A DNA stretch of 64,000 bases from Vibrio sagamiensis NBRC 104589 (GTDB taxonomy: Bacteria; Pseudomonadota; Gammaproteobacteria; Enterobacterales; Vibrionaceae), in the NCBI RefSeq assembly GCF_007990935.1, contig NZ_BJXJ01000005.1:62001-126000 (forward strand). The letters are read 5' to 3'. Shown one piece after another: positions 46,628 through 55,100 of the stretch. Below the pieces are notes generated by a model. The model was not told the DNA's origin. It did not search any database and was given only the letters and a program-made list of their open reading frames with translations. The first letter of the stretch is position 1, and every line of letters starts with the position of its first letter. Position numbers and translations under genes: made by a program.

Positions 46628-47359
46628 CTAACGTTTGTTATTTATGTGTCTTGGACAGTTCTGACAAAACTCGCGGTCGTGGCGTTTATAAACGAAACAA
46701 CAGCTTGTTCTGACAAAGGTCATCTGTTTGGTTTGCTGGTTGTATTTTAAGTTGTCGATTAATTTTTCTGGTAAATTACACGCTGTTATCCAGAGTTTAG
46801 CCTGCTCAATAAGTGGGCTATCTGTAAGTGCGGGTACCTGTTCTTGGAGCTTGACTAAACAACTTAAGATTCCGTCGGCGAACAGGTAATGAGTGAAACC
46901 TGGACGTATACGAGTCCACTGGTTGATCTCTTTACGAAAGTGACTGAACAGTGTCTGTAACTCTTGGCCCGCATAAGTGATTAATTCTTGCTGATCTCCA
47001 ATATAATGGTGATGATGCTCAAATTGATAGCCACCGATAAAGCAGGGCTGAACTTTCTGCTTGATATAAGATAATTTGGGTAATCCATTACAACAATACA
47101 CAGATATACAAGCAAGATAAATTGGCTGCCAACAAAGTAAACTCCAAGTTCTCGTCAACCAATAAGCAGAGCCTGCTTCTGGATGCTGGTGTTGTAAACT
47201 TTCATAAAGGTCACGGATTGATTGTGAATTAGGCGTTTGTATATCAATCGAAGGCCAAAGTGAGGCATCATTTGAAGCTACTTTCATTTCACCTGAAAGG
47301 TGAGGGTTTATTTGCTGCGAATGGCGAAAAAGGTCGTCTAAAAATGAAATACTGTCCAT
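46628..47359 (-). CDS. FhuF-like siderophore ferric reductase
   Basis: A 243-residue protein whose C-terminus has the FhuF-type [2Fe-2S] ligands: Cys220-Cys221 and, ten residues on, Cys232-x2-Cys235 (TSCCFVYK and FCQNCP). The N-terminal two thirds is the helical domain of the siderophore ferric-reductase family (TIGR03950-like), found in aerobactin and vibrioferrin loci. It would reduce ferric aerobactin in the cytoplasm to release iron. Its own Fur box lies upstream. It converges with the MFS gene, with only two bases between stops. Confidence 0.88.
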   Translation of the reverse strand: MDSISFLDDLFRHSQQINPHLSGEMKVASNDASLWPSIDIQTPNSQSIRDLYESLQHQHPEAGSAYWLTRTWSLLCWQPIYLACISVYCCNGLPKLSYIKQKVQPCFIGGYQFEHHHHYIGDQQELITYAGQELQTLFSHFRKEINQWTRIRPGFTHYLFADGILSCLVKLQEQVPALTDSPLIEQAKLWITACNLPEKLIDNLKYNQQTKQMTFVRTSCCFVYKRHDREFCQNCPRHINNKR

Positions 47360-47414
47360 ATTTTTGAATTTATTCCTTTAAATAATGAAAGAATAAATAA
47401 ACTTCAGCATTATT

Positions 47415-47433
47415 GCAATTGATTATCATTGCT
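47415..47433. promoter_or_regulatory. Candidate Fur box upstream of the ferric reductase
   Basis: GCAATTGATTATCATTGCT matches the Fur consensus at 12 of 19 positions, with the TTATCATT core intact. It is weaker than the other two but suitably placed, 56 bases before the reductase start. The remaining gap to 47706 holds nothing else recognisable besides a hairpin at its end. Confidence 0.55.
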
Positions 47434-47672
47434 GTTCGCTTTTGGTTGAATACTCCGTTTTCTGAAGGGACAATAGTGATACATTTAAGTGAACTAAATC
47501 ACAATAAATTATACTAAGATAGTACTAATCTGAAATGTGCAATTAAGCTAAGGCTCTAAGTTTACTGAAGTATTATTTAGAACACCATCGAAATGAAATC
47601 TTTAAAAGTATTAGAGTTATTATTCTATTTTTTAGTTCAAGGAATGACTTATTGGCTGAACGTTATTTTTGA

Positions 47673-47713
47673 CCAATAATGACCTATAAAGAATAAAATA
47701 AGGTCGTTATTGG
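47673..47713. terminator. 13-bp hairpin at the 3' end of the small membrane protein genes
   Basis: CCAATAATGACCT pairs with AGGTCGTTATTGG (one mismatch-like G-T) across a 15-base AT-rich loop and overlaps the end of the upstream minus-strand gene. It lacks a U-tract on that strand. Confidence 0.45.
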
Positions 47714-48045
47714 CAAAGTTGCTCAAAGTTTTGTTGATTAATCAATTTACAGGTTTCAATAAGTCGTTGAGGGCGATTGGTGCATATTGTATTTAATGAA
47801 CCTGTTTGGGCGCTCCAGTTTTGTTTTTGCCACTTATTTATCAGTGATTTCACTTCGTCAAACGAATTTAGGTTTTGAAATGAATGCGTCAATATATGAG
47901 TGGCGTTGATTTGTTTCATCTGAGCAATATATTTACCTTGCTCGTTCATGGAGTAATATAAAAAAGTACCCGTTATCCAACCTGAGAGACTCAATAGTAT
48001 AATTAATGATCTGAGCAGGTATGTATTTATATGTGCAGTCGACAT
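47707..48045 (-). CDS. Small membrane protein, paralogue of its upstream neighbour
   Basis: A 112-residue protein of unknown function with one transmembrane segment (about 11-30) and a periplasmic or cytoplasmic domain of about 80 residues. It shares with the preceding gene product the spaced pattern W(x)4-6W(S/T)AQTGS(L/V)xTxC and a second Cys about 18 residues later, so a disulfide is plausible. The genes overlap by 19 bases. They have evidently arisen by duplication; no family is recognised. Confidence 0.65.
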   Translation of the reverse strand: MSTAHINTYLLRSLIILLSLSGWITGTFLYYSMNEQGKYIAQMKQINATHILTHSFQNLNSFDEVKSLINKWQKQNWSAQTGSLNTICTNRPQRLIETCKLINQQNFEQLCQ

Positions 48046-48350
48046 ACGGTGGTCACTCCTTCTTCTGTCAGAATTCTTCTTAGTTTGTCTCTGCCATACT
48101 CACATAAGGTCGTTACAGAACCTGTTTGAGCTGTCCACTCATTTTCAAACCAATATTGCATAGTTTGAACAATTTCTTGTTGTGTACGCTTTTTTCTTAG
48201 TGCTTGTATGACGATATTGTAGGCATTTTCAGTACTGATACTTTCTAAGTGTTGCTGTTGTTCAGACATGTAGTTGTAAAGCATGGCGCTTGAGAATAGC
48301 CAACCAGAAAAAGAAAGGCATAGTAGTATAATTAATCGTCTTTTATTCAT
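48027..48350 (-). CDS. Small membrane protein, tandem paralogue
   Basis: A 107-residue protein with a transmembrane segment at about 7-25 and the block WTAQTGSVTTLC at about 72-83. Cys83 and Cys104 could pair. It lies between the membrane winged-helix gene and its paralogue, in one direction, and is likely co-transcribed with the latter. No function can be assigned. Confidence 0.65.
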   Translation of the reverse strand: MNKRRLIILLCLSFSGWLFSSAMLYNYMSEQQQHLESISTENAYNIVIQALRKKRTQQEIVQTMQYWFENEWTAQTGSVTTLCEYGRDKLRRILTEEGVTTVCRLHI

Positions 48351-48514
48351 TATCTAAACTCTAAAAGTGTTTATATTCACGGTGATTATTGATGACTTGT
48401 TCTCAGATAGCTTTTGAGTGATATTGATCACAAATTTTTCACGTTATTTATTAGAAAATATTGTTGATGTTATCAGGTAACGTCACCTAGCCGTTTAAAG
48501 AACGCAGTTGCGTT

Positions 48515-48549
48515 GCGGACATCGCTACTCTAGTGGTGTCCGCTTTTTT
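48515..48549 (+). terminator. Plus-strand terminator without a plus-strand gene
   Basis: GCGGACA and TGTCCGC pair around a 15-base loop and are followed by T6. There is no plus-strand coding gene for nearly 2 kb upstream; the preceding stretch (about 48390-48514) could encode a small RNA. It also overlaps the 3' end of the minus-strand gene at 48525. Confidence 0.55.
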
Positions 48550-48887
48550 ATCAGCTTTATTGATTCTCTCTTTATCTCAAAGTGTTGTTCGAGTACTTGA
48601 GAGGGGATGCCGGTATTACGCATAACTTTGCTTGTGGTAATACTGTTATTTAAGAATACGTTTTGTTCTAGTTCTTCCGCTGGAATATCTCTATCAACGT
48701 TCTCAAACAAGTAAGTAATTAGCCTTAAATTACTGCTGCCTTTACGAAAACTGAGTAATTTTTTATCATTTATCCACAATGAAAAATCGTCTTTCTTAAA
48801 CTCTAAAACGCTTTCTTGCTTAAATAGATGCAAACAGATAAACAGAAAAAGCACACTATTAAGCACAAGTAGTAAACACGATAGCAT
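48525..48887 (-). CDS. Membrane-anchored winged-helix protein (OmpR/ToxR-like DNA-binding fold)
   Basis: A 120-residue protein with an N-terminal transmembrane segment (about 3-22) followed by a domain resembling the OmpR-type C-terminal winged helix: DDFSLWINDKKLLSF as the antiparallel sheet, LITYLFENVDRDIPAEELEQNVF as helices 1 and 2 and SKVMRNTGIPSQVL as the region preceding the wing. ToxR-type regulators have the DNA-binding part at the N-terminus and the membrane segment after it; here the order is reversed. The small AQTGS membrane proteins lie downstream and could be partners. The fold is inferred by eye. Confidence 0.6.
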   Translation of the reverse strand: MLSCLLLVLNSVLFLFICLHLFKQESVLEFKKDDFSLWINDKKLLSFRKGSSNLRLITYLFENVDRDIPAEELEQNVFLNNSITTSKVMRNTGIPSQVLEQHFEIKRESIKLIKKRTPLE

Positions 48888-49381
48888 ACTTGTATTTAGT
48901 CCAATTATTATAACAACTTTGGGGCAGCTATTATCTTTTTTGAGGTTGAAATGTCAAAGGTAAATTATCTATTTTTAACATCACCATAATGAAATAGAAT
49001 CCTATATAGTATATTTAAATATATATATCATGGATTTACTATATTGCTAGAAGTTAGGTAATTAAGAGGTTAATAATTACAATTTCACTGTAATATGTGA
49101 CAGCTTAGATATCTTTTTGTGTGAATGTTAATCATTATTTATAAAGATGCATTTAATTTTTACATATTGAGTAAATAAGTTTTTTTAAGGTATTTTGTTA
49201 ATTTTTACTATTTTTGAGTATATACTCTAAATTCAACCGGAGAAATTAACCTATTTATTAATAATTATTGTTTGACTTTTGAGCTAGATAACAAATGATA
49301 TAATATGGCCTTAAAAGGCTTTAAAAACTTTAATCTAAAAGAGATATTACATTTGTAATTTATATCAATTGAGGGTTAATT
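48888..49381. other. AT-rich intergenic region
   Basis: No gene is supported. It is very AT-rich, with runs such as ATATATATCATGG and TATATTTAAATATATATA, and should contain the divergent promoters of the winged-helix and S74 genes; no exact promoter is assigned. Confidence 0.4.
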
Positions 49382-50065
49382 ATGCGCAAAACTTACATTA
49401 TGCTTGCCACGTTTCTTACACCATGGTGTGCTAACTCACAGTCTTTTAATATTCTCTGTACAAGCGATTATCTGAATTTTTCAGAATTTTTGCCTAATGA
49501 GGTTACTTATCAAGCACCATTAAAAAAGGCATTTTCTGAAGATAGACAAAGTTATTTAAAATTTGTCGACATTAGTGAAGATGATTATTTAGATGTTGTT
49601 ATACAGTGCCCTACAGGAAGCTCTCCCAGCCCTGCATTAAGAGGTGATGATACTTCCTATCTTTTTCGTGTTCACAAACAAGACAGATCTTATTGGTCAC
49701 CAGGGCCGATTACATATTTCAATGTAGAAAGTGAATCTCATTACTTATCGAGAACTGCTCCAGAGCATCTTTTCTTACGATTCAGTGATATTCACATCAA
49801 AGAGGATATTACTCCTTTGACGACATCTTTGGATGAAATGCTTAAAATTGAGTCCTATCAGTATCGTTATGTTGATCAGGAGCAGTTTGAAGCTGGCTTC
49901 CTTGCTCAACAAGTAGAAGAAGTATACCCAGCCCTTGTTTTTACAGACATAGAGACAGGAAATAAACTGCTAGATTATAAAGGAATGATCCCTATTTTAT
50001 TGGAGTCAATTAGAGAGCTTAATGAAAAAGTTGAGCAGCTTGAGTTGAGACTAGAATCCCAGTAA
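49382..50065 (+). CDS. Secreted protein with peptidase S74 / intramolecular chaperone domain
   Basis: A 227-residue protein with a signal peptide (about 1-19) and a C-terminal S74 domain. The self-cleavage region reads RFSDIHIKEDI, where Ser135 and Asp136 match the SD pair at which phage tailspike chaperone domains cleave themselves; FEAGFLAQQVEEVYPALV and the final coiled coil (IRELNEKVEQLELRLE) are typical. In phages this domain trimerises and folds an elongated fibre; here the N-terminal part is only about 115 residues with no fibre repeats. Its role in a secreted bacterial protein is unknown. Confidence 0.75.
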   Translation: MRKTYIMLATFLTPWCANSQSFNILCTSDYLNFSEFLPNEVTYQAPLKKAFSEDRQSYLKFVDISEDDYLDVVIQCPTGSSPSPALRGDDTSYLFRVHKQDRSYWSPGPITYFNVESESHYLSRTAPEHLFLRFSDIHIKEDITPLTTSLDEMLKIESYQYRYVDQEQFEAGFLAQQVEEVYPALVFTDIETGNKLLDYKGMIPILLESIRELNEKVEQLELRLESQ

Positions 50066-50443
50066 CTCAATATTTCCGATTAATATTATAGCTTTTTGCC
50101 AGCATTCATTAATTGTAGTGTGTCGTGATGTTGAGCCGCCATATAATTTTGGATAAAGAAAGTGAGTATTTTGTCGTCTTTGCTGATAAATGCTGCCATC
50201 GACGTTTTTAAATAACTCAATTCAATCTATTTAAGTTGCTCACATCACACCCTAGTTTATTTACAAACTTTGAGGTTACTTTACGCCGTGTTATAAATCA
50301 CAGTTTTTGCATTAAACTGAAGAGTTTGATTGTGTCACTTTGCTATTTCTAGTTATCCTCGATTTGAAGTTAAATTTATTAAAATCAATAGTTTAATTGT
50401 TTATCTTCTCAATTCTAACCTACAATATAATAAGGTTTTAACT
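50066..50443. other. Intergenic region, no gene supported
   Basis: AT-rich sequence without a supported ORF; it presumably holds the promoter of the following gene. TTTAGTTATCC and repeated TTAA blocks are the only features; nothing specific is seen. Confidence 0.4.
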
Positions 50444-50761
50444 ATGAAAATGATAACAACGTTGCTGGCTTCTCTTCTTTTCGCTTCTACAGGTGCTATC
50501 GCCGACACAACGCGATTAACTGAACAAGAAGAGCAACTGATTAAACAAGCTTCTCCAGCACAAATGCGACAGTGTGTGATAAACTCAGTTCTGAGTTTAG
50601 ATGAAGGCACTAGACATAATTTGGGAGTTCTGTATCAGAGTCTAAATGAGGATCTTCAGAGAAGAGGTTTCGTCTCTGAACAAGATCCCTTGAATCAATT
50701 GATTACTTCACAGGAAATGGCAATGGCCATTTTGGTGTATTGTAAATCTAAACTAAATTAA
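50444..50761 (+). CDS. Small secreted protein of unknown function
   Basis: About 105 residues with a clear signal peptide (MKMITTLLASLLFASTGAIA, cleavage after about 20). The mature part is helical and polar, with two Cys, QMRQCVINSVLSL and ILVYCKSK, that may form a disulfide. The ATG at 50444 follows AAGG at a good distance; the longer frame from 50330 would put the signal peptide inside the protein. A terminator follows. No family recognised. Confidence 0.65.
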   Translation: MKMITTLLASLLFASTGAIADTTRLTEQEEQLIKQASPAQMRQCVINSVLSLDEGTRHNLGVLYQSLNEDLQRRGFVSEQDPLNQLITSQEMAMAILVYCKSKLN

Positions 50762-50784
50762 TGATTATCTTGTATTTATTAAAC

Positions 50785-50812
50785 GAGTGGGCTTGGGGCC
50801 CACTCTTTATTT
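50785..50812 (+). terminator. Rho-independent terminator
   Basis: GAGTGGGC / GCCCACTC with a five-base loop, then TTTATTT. It closes the small secreted protein gene. Confidence 0.85.
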
Positions 50813-50857
50813 ATCGTTATAATTAAATTTTAAATAAACTACCGCGAAACTTAAGGC

Positions 50858-51127
50858 TTAGGATGTTATTGTTTGTGAATTCGCTTTTTTTAAATTACCT
50901 TTCATCCATATCGCGAGTCTACGTTTGATATTTGGCCCATTGGTCTTATCTAATGGAAGAGGAGTAATTTGACGAACTTTAACGAGGAAGAGATACAGAG
51001 CCTTGGCGACAACAGGCTGAGGTTGGTTTCTATCCGTAAGAGGGTAACCTTGCATCTCTGCGAGTTTACATCCTACTTTGAGGGCTTTTTTGAACAGTTT
51101 TTCATCTTGCTTTGCTTGATTGTTCAT
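50858..51127 (-). CDS. Small conserved protein, DUF5062-like
   Basis: An 89-residue basic protein (KLFKKALKVGCKLAEMQGYPL near the N-terminus; Lys/Arg-rich C-terminus). From memory it resembles the short DUF5062 proteins of vibrios, whose function is unknown; that assignment is tentative. An AAGGT ribosome site precedes the ATG. Confidence 0.55.
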   Translation of the reverse strand: MNNQAKQDEKLFKKALKVGCKLAEMQGYPLTDRNQPQPVVAKALYLFLVKVRQITPLPLDKTNGPNIKRRLAIWMKGNLKKANSQTITS

Positions 51128-51193
51128 AATATTAACCTTACCTTGTGTTAATTATGTCATCCCATGTTTCTAATTATAGTTTAGTTTTACTTT

Positions 51194-51304
51194 ATGTCAT
51201 ACTCTATGTGCAAGGTGTCGAAAAACATACCATGTATTGGCTTTTTGCTTTTACTCTCTGGGCTATTTCTTTGCGGTGCTGCTTTATTGTACAGCAATAG
51301 ATAA
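51194..51304 (+). CDS. Possible 36-residue membrane peptide
   Basis: MSYSMCKVSKNIPCIG followed by a hydrophobic stretch of about 17 residues and YSNR would make a one-pass membrane microprotein. No ribosome site is evident, so it is only a candidate. Confidence 0.25.
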   Translation: MSYSMCKVSKNIPCIGFLLLLSGLFLCGAALLYSNR

Positions 51305-51407
51305 GGAATGACCTTTATAAAAGTATAGCTATTGGTGTTGTTTTAGGTTGAATTCATAACAAAAACCTATGGCTTTTGCTAAAAATGATAATGAAAGGTA
51401 TGTTTTT

Positions 51408-51485
51408 ATGAAATTTGACAGGAAATTTCTTCACAGTTCTAGACAAAAAGTTTCTGATGCTGATAATAGCCCGAAACTATTTTGA
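51408..51485 (+). CDS. Leader ORF coupled to the Fis-like gene
   Basis: A 25-codon ORF behind AAAGG, whose TGA shares a base with the ATG of the Fis-like gene (TGATG). The product is polar and unrecognised. The arrangement suggests translational coupling, or a leader that controls the downstream gene. Confidence 0.45.
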   Translation: MKFDRKFLHSSRQKVSDADNSPKLF

Positions 51486-51763
51486 TGCCAGATAAGAAGA
51501 CTATGCTTGAAAAGCAACCCATACTTGATCGCAAAACAGTAAAGCAACTGATCCGAACTGAACTTGAGCCTACTTGGTCAGACTCTCGAGTAAATCCAGA
51601 TATGTCTTGGGTCATTCCTCTTGTGACTAACGAGCTATTTGAAGCTGTATTGATCCACTGTAGAGGAAATCAAGCAAAAGCATCTAGAACGCTTGGTATT
51701 AACCGAGGAACTTACCGTACTAAATTAAAAAATAGTCACCGTAAGGAATTCGGGAAAGCTTAG
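51485..51763 (+). CDS. Fis-family DNA-binding protein (Fis paralogue)
   Basis: A 92-residue protein with a C-terminal Fis-type helix-turn-helix: ELFEAVLIHCRGNQAKASRTLGINRGTYRTKLKN closely follows the Fis pattern [23 protein letters not shown] (each spanning about 57-87). The N-terminal 45 residues differ from Fis and lack its beta-hairpin arms. Genuine Fis usually lies behind dusB, which is not here, so this is an extra paralogue. It may regulate the neighbouring surface genes. Confidence 0.85.
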   Translation: MPDKKTMLEKQPILDRKTVKQLIRTELEPTWSDSRVNPDMSWVIPLVTNELFEAVLIHCRGNQAKASRTLGINRGTYRTKLKNSHRKEFGKA

Positions 51764-51843
51764 GGCTTTCTGAGACAATGCATTGTGTAAACCACTGCTT
51801 AATAGTGGTTTACACTCTTGATTACTTTTACACTTCTTTTAGT

Positions 51844-51892
51844 CTACTCTCTACTCTCTACTCTCTACTCTCTACTCTCTACTCTCTACTCT
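51844..51892 (+). repeat. Seven perfect tandem copies of a heptanucleotide
   Basis: CTACTCT is repeated seven times without error, then CAGTTTGC. It lies about 225 bases before the start of the large lipoprotein gene. Short perfect repeats of this kind are prone to slipped-strand mispairing, and lie here in a region where copy number could alter promoter spacing. The rest of the gap (51764-52115) is AT-rich without other recognised elements. Confidence 0.9.
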
Positions 51893-52115
51893 CAGTTTGC
51901 CTTATCTAATTTTTAATCCGTAATCATTACCTTTACCCAAAAATAGCCTTACGCTAACTTTTTCTGTAAACCTTTCCAAACGTCACTTCTTTAACACTCA
52001 GTAATGCTCCTAATGTTGTTAACAAAAATAAAGTTAGTGTTCTATCATTTGTTAAGTAACTGAAGTGTTATTTTCTCGTTGCTAAATGGTAATTCTGAGC
52101 CAAAAAGGAAGGAAC

Positions 52116-55100
52116 ATGGATACAATTCGTCGACTCTTGTCCTTATTCTTTATTATTTTATTTTCTTACTTCACTGTCGGCTGTAAAGATAGCGGGATAT
52201 TCAGTAGCCCAGAAGACGATTCCCGGTCTAAACTGACACCGCTTTATAATGTCACTGTTGTGGCACTGGGGGCGGGAGACGTGACTCCCGAGTCCTTTAT
52301 CGGCAAGCAAGCAGGCAGCTTTGTCGAATTTACTGCGACGCCAGAAGAAGGGTATTTGTTTGATACTCTCAATGGTAATTGCTTTGCGGATTTAAACAGT
52401 GAAATGGGTGACACAAAAACCTTCAGTGTTGGCCCTCTTCAACAAGATTGTGATTTTGAAGTTACTTTTGTGGAAAAACTCAATGCTGCTTTACTTCCTG
52501 TTTATAATGTAGTGGTAAAAGTACATGGAGAAGGGAAAGCGCTGCCTCAAATTCAACAGAAAATCGAAGGAGAAAAAGCGATCTTTACCCTCACTCCGGA
52601 AGAAAATTATAAATTGGCATCACTTAATGGCGATTGCTTCTCTGCCCTTATAGAAACCCACGATGACACTAAGACATTCAGTGTCGGTCCATTGAGTAAA
52701 GATTGTGAGATTGAAGCACATTTTTCTGATAAAAACTTTTCTGGTTTTGTGCCTACCTATACTGTAAACATTAATGCAGTGGGTAACGGCCAAGTATCCC
52801 TACAACAGGCAACCTACCTTGAAGGAGAGTTTGCCACTTTTACTGCTTCCCCTGATGAAGGCTATCGTTTTAAAACTATTACGGGTGATTGCTTCGCAGC
52901 TTTAACCGTCACAGATGGAGACAACAGAACCTTCAATGTTGGCCCTTTAACCAAAGATTGTTTTATTGATGTTGCTTTCACTGAGAAAGAAAACAGTGCA
53001 CTTCTTCCCGTTTATGAGCTTGCTGTTACTGCTTCAGCAAACGGTACGGTCTCTCCCTCTTTTCAAGAAGTATTATCTGGTAACCTTGCCTCGTTTACCG
53101 TAAAACCCAACGATGGTTATCGTTTTGAAGTTTTGGAAGGTAACTGTCTATCTGCTCTTGAGAATAGCAGTGGTGATAATCGTACTTTTACCATTGGCCC
53201 TTTTGATAAAAACTGTTCACTTCACGCTCGCTTTATCGAAAAAAACAACACTGAAGTTGTGGCCATTTATAGCCTTGAAACCAACCTTTCCGAGGGGAAT
53301 GGACAGATACAGCCTGCCTTCCAGGAAGGCTTAGCAGAATCGATGTTGGCGTTTTCTGTGACACCAAGTGCAGGGAGTAAAATTGCCGAACTAGTAGGCA
53401 CGTGTCCTCGTTCCTTGTCAGAAAAAAATGGTGATACCTATATTTTTCAAGTCGGCCCGATGCACAAAAGCTGTATCTTTGATGTTAGTTTTGCTGAGAA
53501 AGATAACATCAACTTGACGCCAATCTATGAGGTTGCTGTCAATACAATGGGCCAAGGTCAGGCCTCTCCTGATACTCAAAAAAGGCCTGAAGGAGAGTTT
53601 GCTACATTTGATGCAATACCCAACGAAGGTTTTCGTTTTGACACCATCACTGGCAACTGCTTCCCAGCTATGTTGGGCACACTTCAAGATATAAAAACGT
53701 TTACCGTGGGACCATTGAAAGAAGACTGTGAAATGAATGTGAATTTTACAGAGAAAAGTAATGATGAACTGATACCCCTGTATCAATTCAAAGCGAGCAT
53801 AAAGGGAGAAGGCCAAGTCGATCCTGCAATAAAAATAGTGCTTGAAGGAGAGTCGGTCACCTATACAGCAAGCCCAAATGAAGGCTACCGATTTGAGGCA
53901 TTGGAAGGAAATTGTTTTTCCGCTCTTGAAGCAAAAGAGGGCGATAATCGAACGTTTAAAGTCGGCCCATTTGAGCATGATTGTACGCTGAATGTTTCTT
54001 TTGTTGAAAAAGAGAGTGCTTCTCTGGTATCGATGTACGATGTGGCCGTTAACCTAGGTGAAGGAGGCACGGTCTCGACGCAAAACTTTTATGTTGAACA
54101 AGGCAGTGATGTGTTGTTTACCGTGAGTCCTGAGCCAAATTATCGTATCGGGAAAGTCGAAAGCACATTGGTAGGCTTAGGTGGGTGGAAGTGCCAACCG
54201 GTTGTTGCGTCAGGTGATGATGATATTCCTACCCAGCCAACGGGATACATGGTACGCAATGTGTCGGGAAATTGTGGCATCAAAGTGACTTTTTTCCATA
54301 TGATGGACAATGACCCAATTAACACTATCGAGCATGTCAAAGTAAGTTTTAACGCCAACAGTGGTGGCAGTATTGACCCAAACCATTTTTACGCAGAAAA
54401 AGACTCAGACATTGAGTTTACCGTGACGCCTCTAGCAGGGTACCGTATTGATAATGTGGAGAGTGTTCCGGTGGATTTAGGAAATGAAACTTGTGAGGTA
54501 ATACTTGCTAACGGTGATGATGGCGATATCACCACAGCGACAACCTATACGATGAAAAATCTGCAGGATGATTGTGAGGTGTCGGTAGACTTTGGCACCT
54601 TCGACAGTGCAATACAAGAGCCTGAAGACGTCATCGGAGTAAGAATCAATGTTGTAGGTGATGTAAAAGGTTCCGTCTCGAAAAATTTTGCTTATCCTGA
54701 AGTCGGAGAAATGGTTACTTTCAATGTTAATCCAACATCGATGTTTAGCCGGATAAAGTCGGTTACGGGTGACACCTGCAGTGTGTCTATCATGTCGAAT
54801 GACTTTAACCCAAAAGATGCAACCGATTACATCACCGATGCTATTGATGAGCCATGCCAAATCTCAGTGCAATTTGAAAAAGTTTACGTTGTCATGTTCA
54901 GTGGTGGGGATCATGGAGAGATCAATATTACCAATGTCTTTAACGGTTCAGAGACGACAAGTGCCAGTGGTACTGCGATTGAAGTCGTAAAAGGTAGTCA
55001 AGTGGAATTTACTGTTAAAGTAGATCCTGGCTATGAATTTTCATCGATTGTTTACTACAATGCGCCGTCATGTGGGATTGAATCTTTCCCATTAGATGGC

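Noticed and set aside
48481..48549. Inverted structures as an integron attC site
   Set aside because: The core sites and the cassette spacing of Vibrio superintegron repeats are missing, and no integrase or cassette ORF array is present.
51844..51892. Heptanucleotide repeat as a CRISPR array
   Set aside because: Units are seven bases with no spacers and no cas genes are present.
52500..54300. Minus-strand ORFs inside the lipoprotein gene, one of 186 codons
   Set aside because: They are opposite-strand shadows of repetitive coding sequence with no ribosome sites or recognisable domains.
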